Origin: Alphaproteobacteria bacterium
GTDB lineage: Bacteria > Pseudomonadota > Alphaproteobacteria > Micropepsales > Micropepsaceae
Length of the DNA stretch: 64,000 nucleotides
Reading direction: 5' to 3'
Assembly (NCBI GenBank): GCA_016124635.1
Contig: WGNJ01000015.1
Location: forward strand, 124,001 to 188,000
Shown: one piece after another, positions 32,259-42,196 of the stretch
Layout of the letters: the number at the start of each line of letters is the position of its first letter
How positions within the stretch are numbered: the first letter of the stretch is position 1
Notes under the pieces: generated by a model
Seen by the model: the letters and a program-made list of their open reading frames with translations, nothing else
Told to the model about the DNA's origin: nothing
Database searches by the model: none
Made by a program: the position numbers and the translations under genes

Positions 32259-32993
32259 CTAAAGTCGGATAAATCGCAAATAAGTACTGTGTCGGCCTTG
32301 CCGCAGCGCCTTCTGCTCGTAGCGCGTCGCCGGCCAATCGGCGGGGCGATTGCGCCAATCCGCCGCGTGTTCCGCGGCCCACCGAAACGCCGGATGGGGC
32401 ATGAGATGCTCAAGCGTCCAGCGCGCATAGTCCGCGATGTCCGTCGCGACGCGCAGTTCGCCGCCCGGCCGCAGCAATCGAGCGGCTTGATCCAGATTTC
32501 TTGCGGTTACGAAGCGGCGCTTGTGATGTCGCGCCTTCGGCCATGGGTCGGGGAAGAGCAGATAGAACGCATTGAGGCACTGCTCCGGTAGCCTTGGCAT
32601 CACCTCGCGCGCATCTCCAAGATGCAAGCGGATGTTCGGCAACTTTTCATCGACGATCCGCGCGACGAGCTTCGCTGCACCGTTGATGAACGGCTCGCAG
32701 CCGATGAAGCCCCACTCCGGGTGCAAGTTCGCCTGTGCCACCAAATGCTCGCCGCCGCCAAAGCCGACTTCAAACGCGAAGGCGGACGCCTTAGGAAACA
32801 TCGCTCGCAGATCGATCGGTCCGTCTTGCGGAACGCTAAACTCCGCAAGGCGTGTCTCGATGAGAGACTGCTGATGCGCGCGCAACGGCTTGCCGACACG
32901 GCGGCCGTAGAGCCGCTCGCGCCGCAGTTCGGCGTCCGCTTGCGTCAATGGAAGTGGCGTTTCAACCCCGGGACGAGGTCCGTCTTTTCCCAC
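32259..32993 (-). CDS. trmB: tRNA (guanine(46)-N7)-methyltransferase
   Basis: 244 residues. TrmB methylates G46 in the variable loop of tRNA. The family blocks are [11 protein letters not shown] (SAM site), [19 protein letters not shown] and [17 protein letters not shown]. The start overlaps the metK end by 49 bases, which is long. A later start such as GTG in GVETP is possible, but the sequence [15 protein letters not shown] upstream of the domain fits the family. Confidence 0.94.
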   Translation of the reverse strand: MGKDGPRPGVETPLPLTQADAELRRERLYGRRVGKPLRAHQQSLIETRLAEFSVPQDGPIDLRAMFPKASAFAFEVGFGGGEHLVAQANLHPEWGFIGCEPFINGAAKLVARIVDEKLPNIRLHLGDAREVMPRLPEQCLNAFYLLFPDPWPKARHHKRRFVTARNLDQAARLLRPGGELRVATDIADYARWTLEHLMPHPAFRWAAEHAADWRNRPADWPATRYEQKALRQGRHSTYLRFIRL

Positions 32994-34117
32994 GAGAACC
33001 CGCCGTCAGCCTCCGCTGCGCGCCCGAAATGGCCATAGGCCGACGTGCGCGCATAGATCGGCCGGTTGAGCCCGAGATGCTCGCGAATGCCGCGCGGCTT
33101 CAAGCTCATCATCTGCGGCAGCACGTCTTCGAGCTTAGCCTCGTCGACGTGCCCACTGCCGTGCAGATCGACATAGAACGACATCGGATCGGCAACGCCG
33201 ATCGCATAGGCGATCTGGATCGTGCAACGTTCCGCGAGGCCTGCGGCCACAACGTTCTTTGCGAGATACCGCGCTGCGTACGCCGCCGAGCGGTCGACCT
33301 TCGTCGGGTCTTTACCCGAGAATGCGCCGCCGCCGTGCGGGGCCGCACCGCCATAGGTGTCGACGATGATCTTGCGCCCCGTGAGACCCGTGTCGCCGTC
33401 GGGACCGCCGATGACGAAACGGCCGGTCGGATTCACGAACAAGCCGTCGTCCGGGCACATCCAGCCCTGCGGCATCGTCTTTTCGATGTAGGGCTTCACG
33501 ATTCCACGAACGTCGCGCGCCTCGAGGCCCTCGATGTGCTGGGTCGAGACGACGATCTTCGTCGCACGCACCGGCTTGCCGTCTTCATATTGCAGTGTGA
33601 CTTGGCTCTTGGCATCGGGCAGAAGCTCTTTGGCTTTGCCGGATCGGCGCGCGTCGGACAGCGCCTTCAGGATGCGGTGAGAATAATAGATAGGCGCCGG
33701 CATCAACTCTTCGGTCTCGCGGCAGGCGTAACCGAACATGATGCCCTGGTCGCCCGCGCCCTCGTCCTTATTGCCGTGCGCGTCGACGCCCATCGCGATG
33801 TCGGCGGACTGCGCATGTACCAGGCATTCGACGTGCATCTTGCGCCAGTCGAACCCTTCCTGCTCGTAGCCGATGTCTTTGACCGCGAGGCGTGCCGTCT
33901 CGATCAATTCCTCATGCCCGAGCCCCTCTGGCCCGCGCACTTCGCCCGCTAGAACGACGCGGTTCGTGGTCGCGAGGGTTTCCAGCGCGATGCGCGCTTC
34001 CGGCGCCTTGCTCAAATAGAGATCGACGATCGAGTCCGAAATCCGATCACACACCTTGTCCGGGTGACCTTCGGAAACGGACTCGCTCGTGAAGATGTAG
34101 TTCTTGCGGGATGACAA
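32945..34117 (-). CDS. metK: methionine adenosyltransferase (SAM synthetase)
   Basis: 390 residues, making S-adenosylmethionine from ATP and methionine. Motifs in order are [28 protein letters not shown] (hexapeptide-type), [19 protein letters not shown]. The start codon is TTG at 34117, with GGGAGAG a few bases upstream, and no in-frame ATG nearby. Two adjacent hairpins (34136-34174) lie just before the ribosome binding site. I do not recognise a known SAM riboswitch. Confidence 0.97.
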   Translation of the reverse strand: MSSRKNYIFTSESVSEGHPDKVCDRISDSIVDLYLSKAPEARIALETLATTNRVVLAGEVRGPEGLGHEELIETARLAVKDIGYEQEGFDWRKMHVECLVHAQSADIAMGVDAHGNKDEGAGDQGIMFGYACRETEELMPAPIYYSHRILKALSDARRSGKAKELLPDAKSQVTLQYEDGKPVRATKIVVSTQHIEGLEARDVRGIVKPYIEKTMPQGWMCPDDGLFVNPTGRFVIGGPDGDTGLTGRKIIVDTYGGAAPHGGGAFSGKDPTKVDRSAAYAARYLAKNVVAAGLAERCTIQIAYAIGVADPMSFYVDLHGSGHVDEAKLEDVLPQMMSLKPRGIREHLGLNRPIYARTSAYGHFGRAAEADGGFSWEKTDLVPGLKRHFH

Positions 34118-34135
34118 TTCCGCTCTCCCTCAAAA

Positions 34136-34174
34136 CGGGCCGCCGGAGCGCGGCCCGAGAAAGCGCGGCTTTCT
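34136..34174 (-). terminator. two adjacent hairpins before metK
   Basis: On the minus strand a 7-bp hairpin (34158-34174, GAAAGC/GCTTTC core) is followed at once by a GC-rich stem with perfect 7-bp arms (34136-34142 and 34151-34157, extended by one C-G pair) and then TTTT. The second resembles an intrinsic terminator of the XRE gene, but it ends only about 14 bases from the metK start, so it could also act as an attenuator of metK. Confidence 0.5.
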
Positions 34175-34194
34175 GTCAGGCAAGGTCGACTGCG

Positions 34195-34692
34195 TCAAGC
34201 CCGCTGAGCTTCCCGCGTGTCGATGACATGGAAATCGCGGACCACCTCTTCGTCGCCGGTAAGCGACTTCACAAGGTCGAGCACGCGCTTGCGCACGCGC
34301 GGATCCGTGATCTTCGTATAGGCGCGAATGAGCTGGAAGCCCTCCGCGCTCGACACGAATTCCATCATGTGCGGGCCGGACTCGAGGTCCTTGTAGTGCC
34401 CGTTGCTCAGACCGTTGCCGATGCCGTTTCCGTGCATTGCACGGTGTTGGCTGGCAACCTCGTCGGGCACGTCATCGAAGAAATACGATACGGGAACGCC
34501 GAGGATCTGCGAGATATCGAAAAGGCGGCTCGCTCCGATGCGATTAGCGCCCTTTTCGTATTTCTGGACTTGTTGGAACGTCAGACCGAGAAGCTCTCCG
34601 AGCTTCTCCTGACTCATTCCGATCAACATGCGGCGAAGGCGAACGCGACTGCCGACATGGGCGTCGATTGAGCTGGGTTGCTTTTTGGCCAA
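34195..34692 (-). CDS. XRE-family helix-turn-helix regulator
   Basis: 165 residues from a TTG start at 34692, chosen because AGGAGAG lies just upstream and because the protein then begins M-AKKQPSSIDAHVGSRV. The HTH is MSQEKLGELLGLTFQQVQKYEKG. The C-terminal half (about 80 residues) has no named domain that I see. Close homologues occur next to metK in Hyphomicrobiales. Target genes are unknown; control of metK is a reasonable guess from adjacency only. Confidence 0.85.
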   Translation of the reverse strand: MAKKQPSSIDAHVGSRVRLRRMLIGMSQEKLGELLGLTFQQVQKYEKGANRIGASRLFDISQILGVPVSYFFDDVPDEVASQHRAMHGNGIGNGLSNGHYKDLESGPHMMEFVSSAEGFQLIRAYTKITDPRVRKRVLDLVKSLTGDEEVVRDFHVIDTREAQRA

Positions 34693-34929
34693 GGGGGACT
34701 CTCCTGAACTCGACTGACATGGGGGACACCACCAGATACCCCCGGTTTGCGGCCGGTATCCGATTGCGCCGTCTGGACGCTGTATGTTTGGTCGCTTGTG
34801 CGCGACCTTGCCCGCCCCATGCACGTCTACGCCGAAGAGCTGCGGGGCCTTCCACGATCCGCATCGTCCCTCCCGATGCGAGCCGCGTATTCGATCCTGG
34901 CCCCAGCCGCCGGATCTTGGCTGTTCGTC

Positions 34930-34958
34930 ACTTAATGCGACAAAGTTGTAATGGTCAA
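34930..34958 (-). promoter_or_regulatory. weak candidate promoter of the XRE gene
   Basis: On the minus strand TTGACC (34953-34958) and TTAAGT (34930-34935) are 17 bases apart, in the 271-base gap between lnt and the XRE gene. The -10 match is poor. No other gene or repeat is visible in this gap. Confidence 0.3.
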
Positions 34959-34963
34959 CAGTC

Positions 34964-36574
34964 TTATCGCGATACTAGTCGCCATTTCCGGCCAGCAATC
35001 GCTGTCAATAGCAAAAAAACGAAGAACAGAACGTCGCCGACGCGACCATACAAAGTCACCGGCAGTGCTTTGGGTAGGTAGCCATCGACGATACCTCGCT
35101 TGTTCAAATCAAGCGAGGACACGACACGACCATACGGATCGATTATCGCAGATACGCCAGTATTTGCGGCTCTCGCGACCGGAAGCCCCTCCTCCGCTGC
35201 GCGCACGCGCGCAATGCCAAGGTGCTGATAAGGGCCCACCCACGGCCCGAACCACGAATCATCTGTGAGATTTACAAGCCACTGGGGTCTCGCACCCGCT
35301 TCTACAACTTCGTCGGGAAAGATGATCTCGTAGCAAATCAGCGGTCCGAACGGCGGCCCGGACGGGAGCGGGATCGTCTTCACGCCGGGTCCGGTCGAAT
35401 AGCCGCCCGACCCGCCCGTAATCTTGGTGATACCCAACGAATCAAACAGGTGTTGGAACGGCATGTATTCGCCGAACGGCACGAGATGCGCCTTGTCATA
35501 GGTCGAAAGCACGCGTCCTTTGCCGTCGATCACCGCCATGCTGTTGAAGAAGCGATCGCGCGGCGTCGCTGATTCGCGGCGCACGACCCCAGTCAACAGC
35601 AGCGATCGGTCCGGCAACATATTGCCGACGGCCTTAAGAGCCTCCGGCTCGGCCAACAACAAAAGCGGCGGCGCAGCTTCCGGCCAGATGATGTGAGTCC
35701 GTGTTTCGAGTCCGGGCGACTGCGTGAGGTCGGTAAGAATGCGCCAGTTGCGGACGAAGTATTCGTCCTTCCAGCGCTCCGCTTGAGGCACGTCCGGCTG
35801 CACGATGCGAAGCGCTACGCCCTGCACGATCGGCATCGGCACCGATGGCAGCCGCCACACACCGAACGCCAGCAGCGCAAGCGGCAGCCCAACCGCGACC
35901 GCCAGCGGCAGCTTCCAACTCGCCCGTGAACCGTCGGCATTCACGATGGCGGCTGGCGCGGCGGCGGCGATGATGGTGATAAGCGTCAGCCCATAGATGC
36001 CGAACAGCGAGCTGGATTGAATCATCCAATCCGAACCGCCCCACACATAGCCGAACAAGTTCCATGGAAAACCCGTGAGGATATGACCGCGGAGCCATTC
36101 GAGCGCCGAAAGCGACGCGGCAAAAATCGCGATGCGTCGCCAATCGTTGGGCCAAACAAGACCGGCGCCAGCTTTGGCCACTGCCAAGAAAAGAGCCAAA
36201 CCTGCAGGCATTAAAACGGCGGCAAACGGCAGCAACCAGAGATGCGCCTTCACGTCGACCAGGAAGGCGTAAGCAATCCAGTGCAGTCCGACGAAGAAAT
36301 ACCCGAAGCCGAACGCCCAAGCGGTCACGCTCGCAGCAAGCCACGGCCGCGCGGTCGTGCGCGCGCCATCGAGCAGCCACACAAAGGTCGGCAGCGTTAG
36401 AAAGATCAACGGCCAGAGATAGAACGGAGCTTGCGCGAGAGCGGATAAGCATCCAGCCAGCCCCGCCGCGACATACCGTTGCCAGGGGGCGACCGCCCGC
36501 AACCCTGCTGCAAAGTCGCCAATCGGCGTGGCAAGACGCTCTTGCCACTGCACGAACGCGCTTGCTTCAGCCAT
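34964..36574 (-). CDS. lnt: apolipoprotein N-acyltransferase
   Basis: 536 residues. About six to eight N-terminal membrane helices precede a periplasmic nitrilase-fold domain. The catalytic triad is visible as Glu in IWPEAAPPLL, Lys in YDKAHLVPFGEY and Cys in LICYEIIFPDEV. Lnt adds the third acyl chain to lipoproteins so that they can be sorted to the outer membrane. The start overlaps the CorC-like gene by 8 bases. Confidence 0.96.
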   Translation of the reverse strand: MAEASAFVQWQERLATPIGDFAAGLRAVAPWQRYVAAGLAGCLSALAQAPFYLWPLIFLTLPTFVWLLDGARTTARPWLAASVTAWAFGFGYFFVGLHWIAYAFLVDVKAHLWLLPFAAVLMPAGLALFLAVAKAGAGLVWPNDWRRIAIFAASLSALEWLRGHILTGFPWNLFGYVWGGSDWMIQSSSLFGIYGLTLITIIAAAAPAAIVNADGSRASWKLPLAVAVGLPLALLAFGVWRLPSVPMPIVQGVALRIVQPDVPQAERWKDEYFVRNWRILTDLTQSPGLETRTHIIWPEAAPPLLLLAEPEALKAVGNMLPDRSLLLTGVVRRESATPRDRFFNSMAVIDGKGRVLSTYDKAHLVPFGEYMPFQHLFDSLGITKITGGSGGYSTGPGVKTIPLPSGPPFGPLICYEIIFPDEVVEAGARPQWLVNLTDDSWFGPWVGPYQHLGIARVRAAEEGLPVARAANTGVSAIIDPYGRVVSSLDLNKRGIVDGYLPKALPVTLYGRVGDVLFFVFLLLTAIAGRKWRLVSR

Positions 36575-37553
36575 TCACCGCTGCCGTCGGCTCGCGTGTT
36601 GCCTGTGAAGCTTCCGGCATTGCCGTTGGCGCGACGTCTTCCTTGGACTTCGTCGGGCGTATCCGCAAACGTTTCAACCGGCGCGGATCTGCGTCCAGCA
36701 CCTCGAACTCGACGCCTGCTGGGTGCACCAAGATTTCGCCGCGTTGGGGCACGCGCCCGACCAGCGAAAACACGAGGCCTGCAAGCGTATCGATTTCTTC
36801 CGCTTGCTCTTCATCGACAAGAGGAAAGCCGACCGCTTTCTCGACGTCCTCGCGTGGCGTCCGCGCGCTTGCCTCGAAGCCGCCGTCTTTGCGCGCAACG
36901 AGCATCGCGTTTTCGTCGGTATCGTGCTCGTCTTCGATGTCGCCCACGATCTGTTCGACCAAATCTTCGATCGAAACGAGGCCGTCGGTGCCGCCGTATT
37001 CGTCGATCACGAGCGCCATGTGCATGTGAGTCGCCTGCATCTTCACAAGCAAGTCCACGACCGGCATCGACGGCGGCACGAACAGCACGTCACGCCGGAC
37101 ATCCGAGATCGAGGTCGGCTTGCGCGATCCGTCGTCGGTCACCGCAAGGCCGATCAGCTCCTTGATGTGCACCATGCCGATGGGGTTATCGAGCGTGTCG
37201 CGATAGACGGGCAGACGCGAATGCTGCGCATCGCGAAATATCTTCACGAGCTCTGGTAGCGGCGTATCAACTTCGACCGCAACGATGTCGGCCCGCGGAA
37301 CCATCACGTCGCTGACCTTGAGCTCGCCGAAATTGAGCAGATTGAGCAGCATCGAGCGCTCTTGGCGCGCGAGCTCGCGATCGGGCCCTTGGCTCTCTTC
37401 AATAATGTCTTCGAGCCGCTCGCGCAGCTTTGCGGGGTCGGTCCGACCGCGCAGCAGCGTGCGAAGCGCCGCCATGGTGTTCTCGAACCAGGTCGAAGGT
37501 CGATCGGGGGATGGGTCCGGTTCGGCTTTGCCGCCCGGCGCGTTCTCAGGCAC
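36567..37553 (-). CDS. CorC/HlyC-family CBS-domain protein
   Basis: About 328 residues from GTG 37553, or 332 from an upstream TTG at 37565; both overlap the end of ybeY. It has two CBS domains (VMVPRADIVAVEVDTPL and SISDVRRDVLFVPPSMPV), the conserved MALVIDEYGGTDGLVS, then a CorC_HlyC C-terminal domain. There are no membrane helices, so it is the soluble CorC form, linked in other bacteria to Mg/Co efflux or envelope function. The first 30 residues are low-complexity. Confidence 0.9.
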   Translation of the reverse strand: MPENAPGGKAEPDPSPDRPSTWFENTMAALRTLLRGRTDPAKLRERLEDIIEESQGPDRELARQERSMLLNLLNFGELKVSDVMVPRADIVAVEVDTPLPELVKIFRDAQHSRLPVYRDTLDNPIGMVHIKELIGLAVTDDGSRKPTSISDVRRDVLFVPPSMPVVDLLVKMQATHMHMALVIDEYGGTDGLVSIEDLVEQIVGDIEDEHDTDENAMLVARKDGGFEASARTPREDVEKAVGFPLVDEEQAEEIDTLAGLVFSLVGRVPQRGEILVHPAGVEFEVLDADPRRLKRLRIRPTKSKEDVAPTAMPEASQATREPTAAVNG

Positions 37554-38028
37554 TCGTCTTCTCAATCAAAAAAGGGTTGGGGATGCCCAGACCGCTAAGG
37601 ATGGCGATTTCGATCCCTTCCATCAAGCGAGCATCCCGTTTCAATATGTGATCATACCCTAGAAGGTGTAAAAAACCATGCAAGATCATGTGTTTAGCGT
37701 GGTTAACAAATTTCTTGTTTTGCTCTCCCGCCTCGCGCAAAACCGTCTGGTAGGCGACGGCGATGCCCCCGAACGGCTCCACCGAATCCGGGAAGGAAAG
37801 AACGTTCGTCGGCTTATTCCGGCGCCGGAACTGGCGGTTCAAGCGCTGGAGGGTCTCGTCATTGGCCAGCACCACCGAAACGACACCGCCTTGAGCGCCC
37901 CGAAGCTCGTCTCGAGCCGCGGCCTTCCGCAGCAGCGCCGCGATATCACGCTTCGCCTGCGGCCACTTCTTTTTCCAAGCCGCATGCTCGATCGCGATGG
38001 CGATCTCCAACTTGGCGGGCGCCATCAA
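37546..38028 (-). CDS. ybeY: endoribonuclease YbeY (rRNA maturation factor)
   Basis: 160 residues. YbeY is a zinc metalloprotein needed for 16S rRNA 3' end maturation and ribosome quality control. The zinc motif HGFLHLLGYDH is intact and the strand NVLSFPDSVEP is typical. It lies between phoH (4-base overlap) and the CorC-like gene, its usual partners. Confidence 0.95.
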   Translation of the reverse strand: MMAPAKLEIAIAIEHAAWKKKWPQAKRDIAALLRKAAARDELRGAQGGVVSVVLANDETLQRLNRQFRRRNKPTNVLSFPDSVEPFGGIAVAYQTVLREAGEQNKKFVNHAKHMILHGFLHLLGYDHILKRDARLMEGIEIAILSGLGIPNPFLIEKTSA

Positions 38029-38975
38029 GGCCGGCGCTTGTCGCCGCGCGCGGCGTCATGGGCGGCATAGGCACGCACGATCCGGCGCACCAACGGGTGC
38101 CGCACCACGTCCTCGTCGCCAAATTCGACCATCGCGACACCTTCGACGTCACGCAGGATGATGCGCGCCTCATGGAGGCCGGACGCGACGTTCGGCGGCA
38201 AATCGGTTTGGCTCGGGTCGCCGGTCACCGCCATGCGCGAGTTCTCGCCGAGACGCGTCAGCACCATTTTCATCTGCTGTGTTGTCGCGTTCTGCGCTTC
38301 ATCTAGAATGACGAAGGAGTTGGCGAGCGTCCGACCGCGCATGAAGGCGAGCGGCGCGACTTCGATCTCGCGTATCGCCATGCGCCGCTCGATCTGCTCG
38401 GCCGGCAACATGTCGTGCAACGCGTCATAGAGCGGCTGCAGATAGGGATCGACCTTCTCCTTCATATCGCCGGGCAGAAAACCGAGCCGCTCACCCGCCT
38501 CGACAGCCGGCCGCGACAAGACCAAACGCTCGATCTCGCCGCGCGTCAGCATCATCACACCAACCGCGACCGCGAGATAGGTTTTGCCGGTGCCTGCAGG
38601 CCCGAACCCAAACACCAAATCGTTCTCGAGCAACGCGTCGAGATAGGCGTTCTGCGTCTTCGTCCGCCCGCGTATCACCCGGCGCGGGGTTGAGATGCTG
38701 GTGCCGTTACCCGTCGACTTCTCGCCGCTGAGCGACAGCCGCACGGCGTCGTCGACATCGCCGCTCGCCACATCATTGCCCCGTTCGACGTGCAAATAGA
38801 GATCGCGCAAGACCTGCCCCGCGTGAGCGCGCGCATATGCCGGCCCGCTGACCGTCAGGCGATTACCGCGATGCGCGATTTCGACGGCGAGTTTCCGCTC
38901 GATCTCAGCCAGATGCTTGTTGTGCGGCCCGACGACGCGCGCCAGCACGGCATTGTCGCCGAACTCCAGCGACAT
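38025..38975 (-). CDS. phoH: PhoH-like ATPase
   Basis: 316 residues from ATG 38975 (MSLEFGDNAVLARVVG); the true start may be slightly upstream, for example a TTG overlapping the miaB stop. Walker A is GPAGTGKTYLAVA and Walker B is SFVILDEAQNAT. An N-terminal KH-like/PhoH N region precedes the ATPase. The function is linked to RNA metabolism and to YbeY. It overlaps ybeY by 4 bases. Confidence 0.92.
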   Translation of the reverse strand: MSLEFGDNAVLARVVGPHNKHLAEIERKLAVEIAHRGNRLTVSGPAYARAHAGQVLRDLYLHVERGNDVASGDVDDAVRLSLSGEKSTGNGTSISTPRRVIRGRTKTQNAYLDALLENDLVFGFGPAGTGKTYLAVAVGVMMLTRGEIERLVLSRPAVEAGERLGFLPGDMKEKVDPYLQPLYDALHDMLPAEQIERRMAIREIEVAPLAFMRGRTLANSFVILDEAQNATTQQMKMVLTRLGENSRMAVTGDPSQTDLPPNVASGLHEARIILRDVEGVAMVEFGDEDVVRHPLVRRIVRAYAAHDAARGDKRRP

Positions 38976-39013
38976 GCTGTTCCCATGGGCCTGGTCCTTC
39001 TTGCCGCGCGTCG

Positions 39014-40363
39014 TCAAAGCGCTACCGCCATGTCGGCAAGCTCTCCGGCCATGCTGTTGGATTTCGCTTCGACCAAGCGCACGCGGGCGAGCCGCCCTAA
39101 GAGTCGTTCCGGAGCGCGCGCATGCACCGGCTGAAGATAGGGGCTTCGACCGACGAGTTGATCGGCATATCGGCCGCGATGCTCGAACAACACGTCCATC
39201 TCGCGACCAACGCACGCTGCGGCGAACGTATCGGCTTGCCGGCGCAGCAGATCCTGCAATCCGGCCAAACGATCTTCCTTCACGTTGTCCGCGATCTGCT
39301 TGCGAGCGACCGCAGCCGGCGTCCCGGGCCGTGGCGAATATTTGAACGAGAAGGCTTGCGCGTAACCCACATCGCGAATGAGCGCCATCGTCGCCTCGAA
39401 ATCTTCATCCGTCTCGCCGGGGAACCCGACAATGAAGTCGGAGGACAACGCGATGTCGGGCCGCGCGCGCCGAATCCGCTCCACGAGGCGTTTATAGTCC
39501 TCCGCTGTGTGTCCGCGATTCATCGCTTCAAGTACGCGATCCGACCCGCTCTGCACCGGCAAATGCAAGTAAGGCATTAGCTTCGGTTCATGCGCGTGCG
39601 CGTCGATCAACTCATCGCTCATGTCCCGCGGATGGCTCGTCGTGTAGCGTAGCCTGGCAATTTCATCGATCTTGGCGAGACGCCGGATCAAACGGCCGAG
39701 ACCCCACGGTTCACCGTCCGGCCCGATACCGTGATAGGCGTTCACATTCTGACCGAGCAGTGTGAGTTCCTTGACGCCGAGATCGGCGACATGGCGCGCC
39801 TCGGCCTCGATCTGCGCAACGGAGCGCGAGTACTCGGCGCCCCGCGTATAAGGGACCACGCAAAACGTGCAGAATTTGTCGCACCCTTCCTGCACTGTCA
39901 GAAACGCCGTTGGTCCCGGCGCCGTCTTCGTCCCGGGCAAGGCGTCGAACTTGTCCATCGCCGGAAATTCGGTATCGAGCGCTCGCCCCTCACCGCGCGA
40001 AAGCTTCGCGACCATCTCCGGCAGGCGATGATAGACCTGCGGGCCGACGACGATATCGACGAGCGGAGCCCGCACGATCATCTCCTCGCCCTCAGCCTGC
40101 GCAACGCAACCGGCAACTGCGATCAACATGCGCTCGCCGTTGGCGGCTTTCTCTTCCTTTGCGCGGCGCAAACGTCCGAGCTCCGAATAGACCTTCTCCG
40201 CCGCCTTTTCCCGGATATGACAGGTGTTGAGCACGACCATGTCGGCGCCGGCCGCATCGTCGACGAGGCTATAGCCATGCGGCGCCATGACGTCCGCGAT
40301 GCGCGCGGAGTCGTACGCATTCATCTGACAGCCATAGGTCTTGATGAAAAGCTTGCGCGTCAC
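39014..40363 (-). CDS. miaB: tRNA-2-methylthio-N6-dimethylallyladenosine synthase
   Basis: 449 residues. MiaB is a radical-SAM methylthiotransferase that adds a methylthio group to i6A37 of tRNA. The N-terminal cluster domain has [11 protein letters not shown] and [11 protein letters not shown]; the radical SAM CxxxCxxC site is [17 protein letters not shown]; a C-terminal TRAM domain follows. It starts 5 bases after plsC. Confidence 0.96.
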   Translation of the reverse strand: MTRKLFIKTYGCQMNAYDSARIADVMAPHGYSLVDDAAGADMVVLNTCHIREKAAEKVYSELGRLRRAKEEKAANGERMLIAVAGCVAQAEGEEMIVRAPLVDIVVGPQVYHRLPEMVAKLSRGEGRALDTEFPAMDKFDALPGTKTAPGPTAFLTVQEGCDKFCTFCVVPYTRGAEYSRSVAQIEAEARHVADLGVKELTLLGQNVNAYHGIGPDGEPWGLGRLIRRLAKIDEIARLRYTTSHPRDMSDELIDAHAHEPKLMPYLHLPVQSGSDRVLEAMNRGHTAEDYKRLVERIRRARPDIALSSDFIVGFPGETDEDFEATMALIRDVGYAQAFSFKYSPRPGTPAAVARKQIADNVKEDRLAGLQDLLRRQADTFAAACVGREMDVLFEHRGRYADQLVGRSPYLQPVHARAPERLLGRLARVRLVEAKSNSMAGELADMAVAL

Positions 40364-40368
40364 GATCG

Positions 40369-41235
40369 TCAGGCGACCTTGAGCGCCGTCGTATCGATGA
40401 TCGGCCGATCGTCCTCATAGGCGGGACCGACAGCACCCGGTCGTCCTGCAAGTGCATGCGCGACGCCGGCCGCGACCAGGCGCTGACACTCGGCGGCAAG
40501 CTCCTTGCGCGACGGGAACTGATCGACCGTCAGCGGCGGATGGTAGTGCACCATCACATCGATCGGCCCGAGCCTGAATAGCTCCCAAAGATGCGGGACG
40601 AGATCCATGTCGCCGTACCAAGCGAAGAACGGCCGGAACTGACGTCCCATCGGCATACCGTGCAAGCGTGTGTATGCGACAGACACAGGCTGCACAATGA
40701 CGCGGCGCATCTTCCCGTCCGCGCCTTTGACCTGAGCGTCGGCCGCGCCAAGCAACGCGCTCTTGAAGTCAAGAACGCGGTTGCCGTCGCTCGATGTGCC
40801 CTCCGGGAAGAGCACGATCGTCCCGCCCTCTTCGAGCCGGTCGCGGATCTTGTCGCGCTGCTCGCCGGTGCGCGACCGCCGCTCGCGCTCGACGAACACG
40901 GTGTTGACGAGCTTGGCGACCGTCCCGAAGAACGGCCATCCGGCGACGTCGGACTTGGCAACGAACGACACGGGAATGACGGCGGCAAGCACGACGGTAT
41001 CGAGATAAGACGTGTGATTGGCGGCAAGGAACACGCCGCGGTCGCGCACGGGCCGGCCGAACGTCTCGACGCGCACGCCCATCAGCCGGCACAAGAATCG
41101 CGCATAGCCGATCGGAACCTTGTCCTTTATCGTCCAATTGAAGCGCATCGCCATCCACTGCAGCGGAATGAAGACGACAAAGGCGCTCAGCAAAAACGTG
41201 ACGGCGATACCGGTGGCGCGCAACGTACGCATCAT
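40369..41235 (-). CDS. plsC: 1-acyl-sn-glycerol-3-phosphate acyltransferase family protein
   Basis: 288 residues with one N-terminal membrane helix ([14 protein letters not shown]). The HX4D acyltransferase motif is NHTSYLD and the substrate motif is FPEGTSSDG. PlsC-type enzymes add the second acyl chain to lysophosphatidate or acylate lyso-lipids such as those in ornithine lipids. Which lipid is used cannot be told here. It overlaps fur by 4 bases. Confidence 0.9.
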   Translation of the reverse strand: MMRTLRATGIAVTFLLSAFVVFIPLQWMAMRFNWTIKDKVPIGYARFLCRLMGVRVETFGRPVRDRGVFLAANHTSYLDTVVLAAVIPVSFVAKSDVAGWPFFGTVAKLVNTVFVERERRSRTGEQRDKIRDRLEEGGTIVLFPEGTSSDGNRVLDFKSALLGAADAQVKGADGKMRRVIVQPVSVAYTRLHGMPMGRQFRPFFAWYGDMDLVPHLWELFRLGPIDVMVHYHPPLTVDQFPSRKELAAECQRLVAAGVAHALAGRPGAVGPAYEDDRPIIDTTALKVA

Positions 41236-41669
41236 TTCTTCCGCTTCGCTTTGTCGCCGCCTTCCACCTCGAGCGGCACGCCGTAAAGCTCGAGCCTGTG
41301 ATCGACCAGCTTGTAGCCCAGCGTCTCGGCGACGAAACGCTGCAGCTCTTCGATCTGCTCGTTGTGGAACTCGATGACCTTGCCGCTCTGCACGTCGATC
41401 AGATGGTCATGGTGCTCGTCCGGCATCTCCTCGAAACGCGCACGCCCGTCGCGGAAGTCGTGGCGCTCGAGGATACCTGCCTCTTCGAGCAGCCGCACTG
41501 TTCGATAGACCGTGGCGATCGAGATGTGCGAATCGATGGCCGCCGCCCGGCGGTGCAATTCCTCGGCGTCGGGATGATCGTGGCTTTCCGACAGCACGCG
41601 CGCGATCACACGCCGCTGGCCCGTCATCCTGAGACCCTTCTCGATGCACAGCTTCTCGATGCGATCCAT
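41232..41669 (-). CDS. fur: Fur-family regulator (Fur/Mur)
   Basis: 145 residues. The winged helix has RMTGQRRVIARVL and ISIATVYRTVRLLEEAG. Metal-site histidines lie in EHHDHLIDVQSG. There is no C-terminal CxxC structural zinc site. In Hyphomicrobiales this lineage usually acts as a manganese-responsive regulator (Mur), while Irr and RirA handle iron. The plsC and miaB neighbours match that lineage. Confidence 0.9.
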   Translation of the reverse strand: MDRIEKLCIEKGLRMTGQRRVIARVLSESHDHPDAEELHRRAAAIDSHISIATVYRTVRLLEEAGILERHDFRDGRARFEEMPDEHHDHLIDVQSGKVIEFHNEQIEELQRFVAETLGYKLVDHRLELYGVPLEVEGGDKAKRKK

Positions 41670-41719
41670 GAGCCCTCTTCTAGTCGATTCCGCGCGGCGC
41701 CGAAAGCGCCGGCTGGCCC

Positions 41720-42196
41720 CTAAGTTTCATCGGCTTTGACCCCTCCGAGTTCGCGCCGCATGACGAGCGCGTCTGCGGCGTTGTCGGCTTGCCGGTAATA
41801 CGCCGCGCGCCGCCCGACTGTCTTAAATCCAAGCTTTTGGTAAAGAAGCGTCGCCGCTTCGTTGTTCTCGGCGACCTCGAGGAACAAATGATCCGCGCCG
41901 CGCACCCGCGCGATCTTGCAGGCCTCGATCAGCAGCGATTGCCCGAGCCCGTCGCGCCGCGCTTCGCTCGCCACGCAAAGCGTCAAGACTTCGGCTTCGC
42001 CGGCAGCGGCCCGCATCAGGACGAAGCCCTTGGCGGCGCGGTCGTCGCCGATCGCGCCGAGCACCGCGAACACTTCCTCGCGCGACAGCAGCGAACCGAA
42101 CGCCTCCTCCGGCCACGCGTCCGCGAAGGCGGGCTTGTGCAGCTCCGCCATCGTGGCCGCATCGAGCGGCGTCGCCAGCCATAGCCGATGTGTCAT
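41720..42196 (-). CDS. rimI: ribosomal-protein-alanine N-acetyltransferase RimI-type
   Basis: 158 residues from ATG 42196, which overlaps the tsaB stop by 4 bases (ATGA). A GNAT fold with the acetyl-CoA loop SEARRDGLGQSLLIEA and the C-terminal motif NNEAATLLYQKLGFKTVGRR. The E. coli enzyme acetylates the N-terminus of ribosomal protein bS18. Pairing with tsaB is the common arrangement. Confidence 0.9.
   Translation of the reverse strand: MTHRLWLATPLDAATMAELHKPAFADAWPEEAFGSLLSREEVFAVLGAIGDDRAAKGFVLMRAAAGEAEVLTLCVASEARRDGLGQSLLIEACKIARVRGADHLFLEVAENNEAATLLYQKLGFKTVGRRAAYYRQADNAADALVMRRELGGVKADET

Noticed and set aside
34118..34194. SAM riboswitch before metK
   Set aside because: The space is only 77 bases; it holds two simple hairpins, and I could not match the conserved core or pseudoknot of SAM-II or SAM/SAH types. 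A covariance-model search would settle it.
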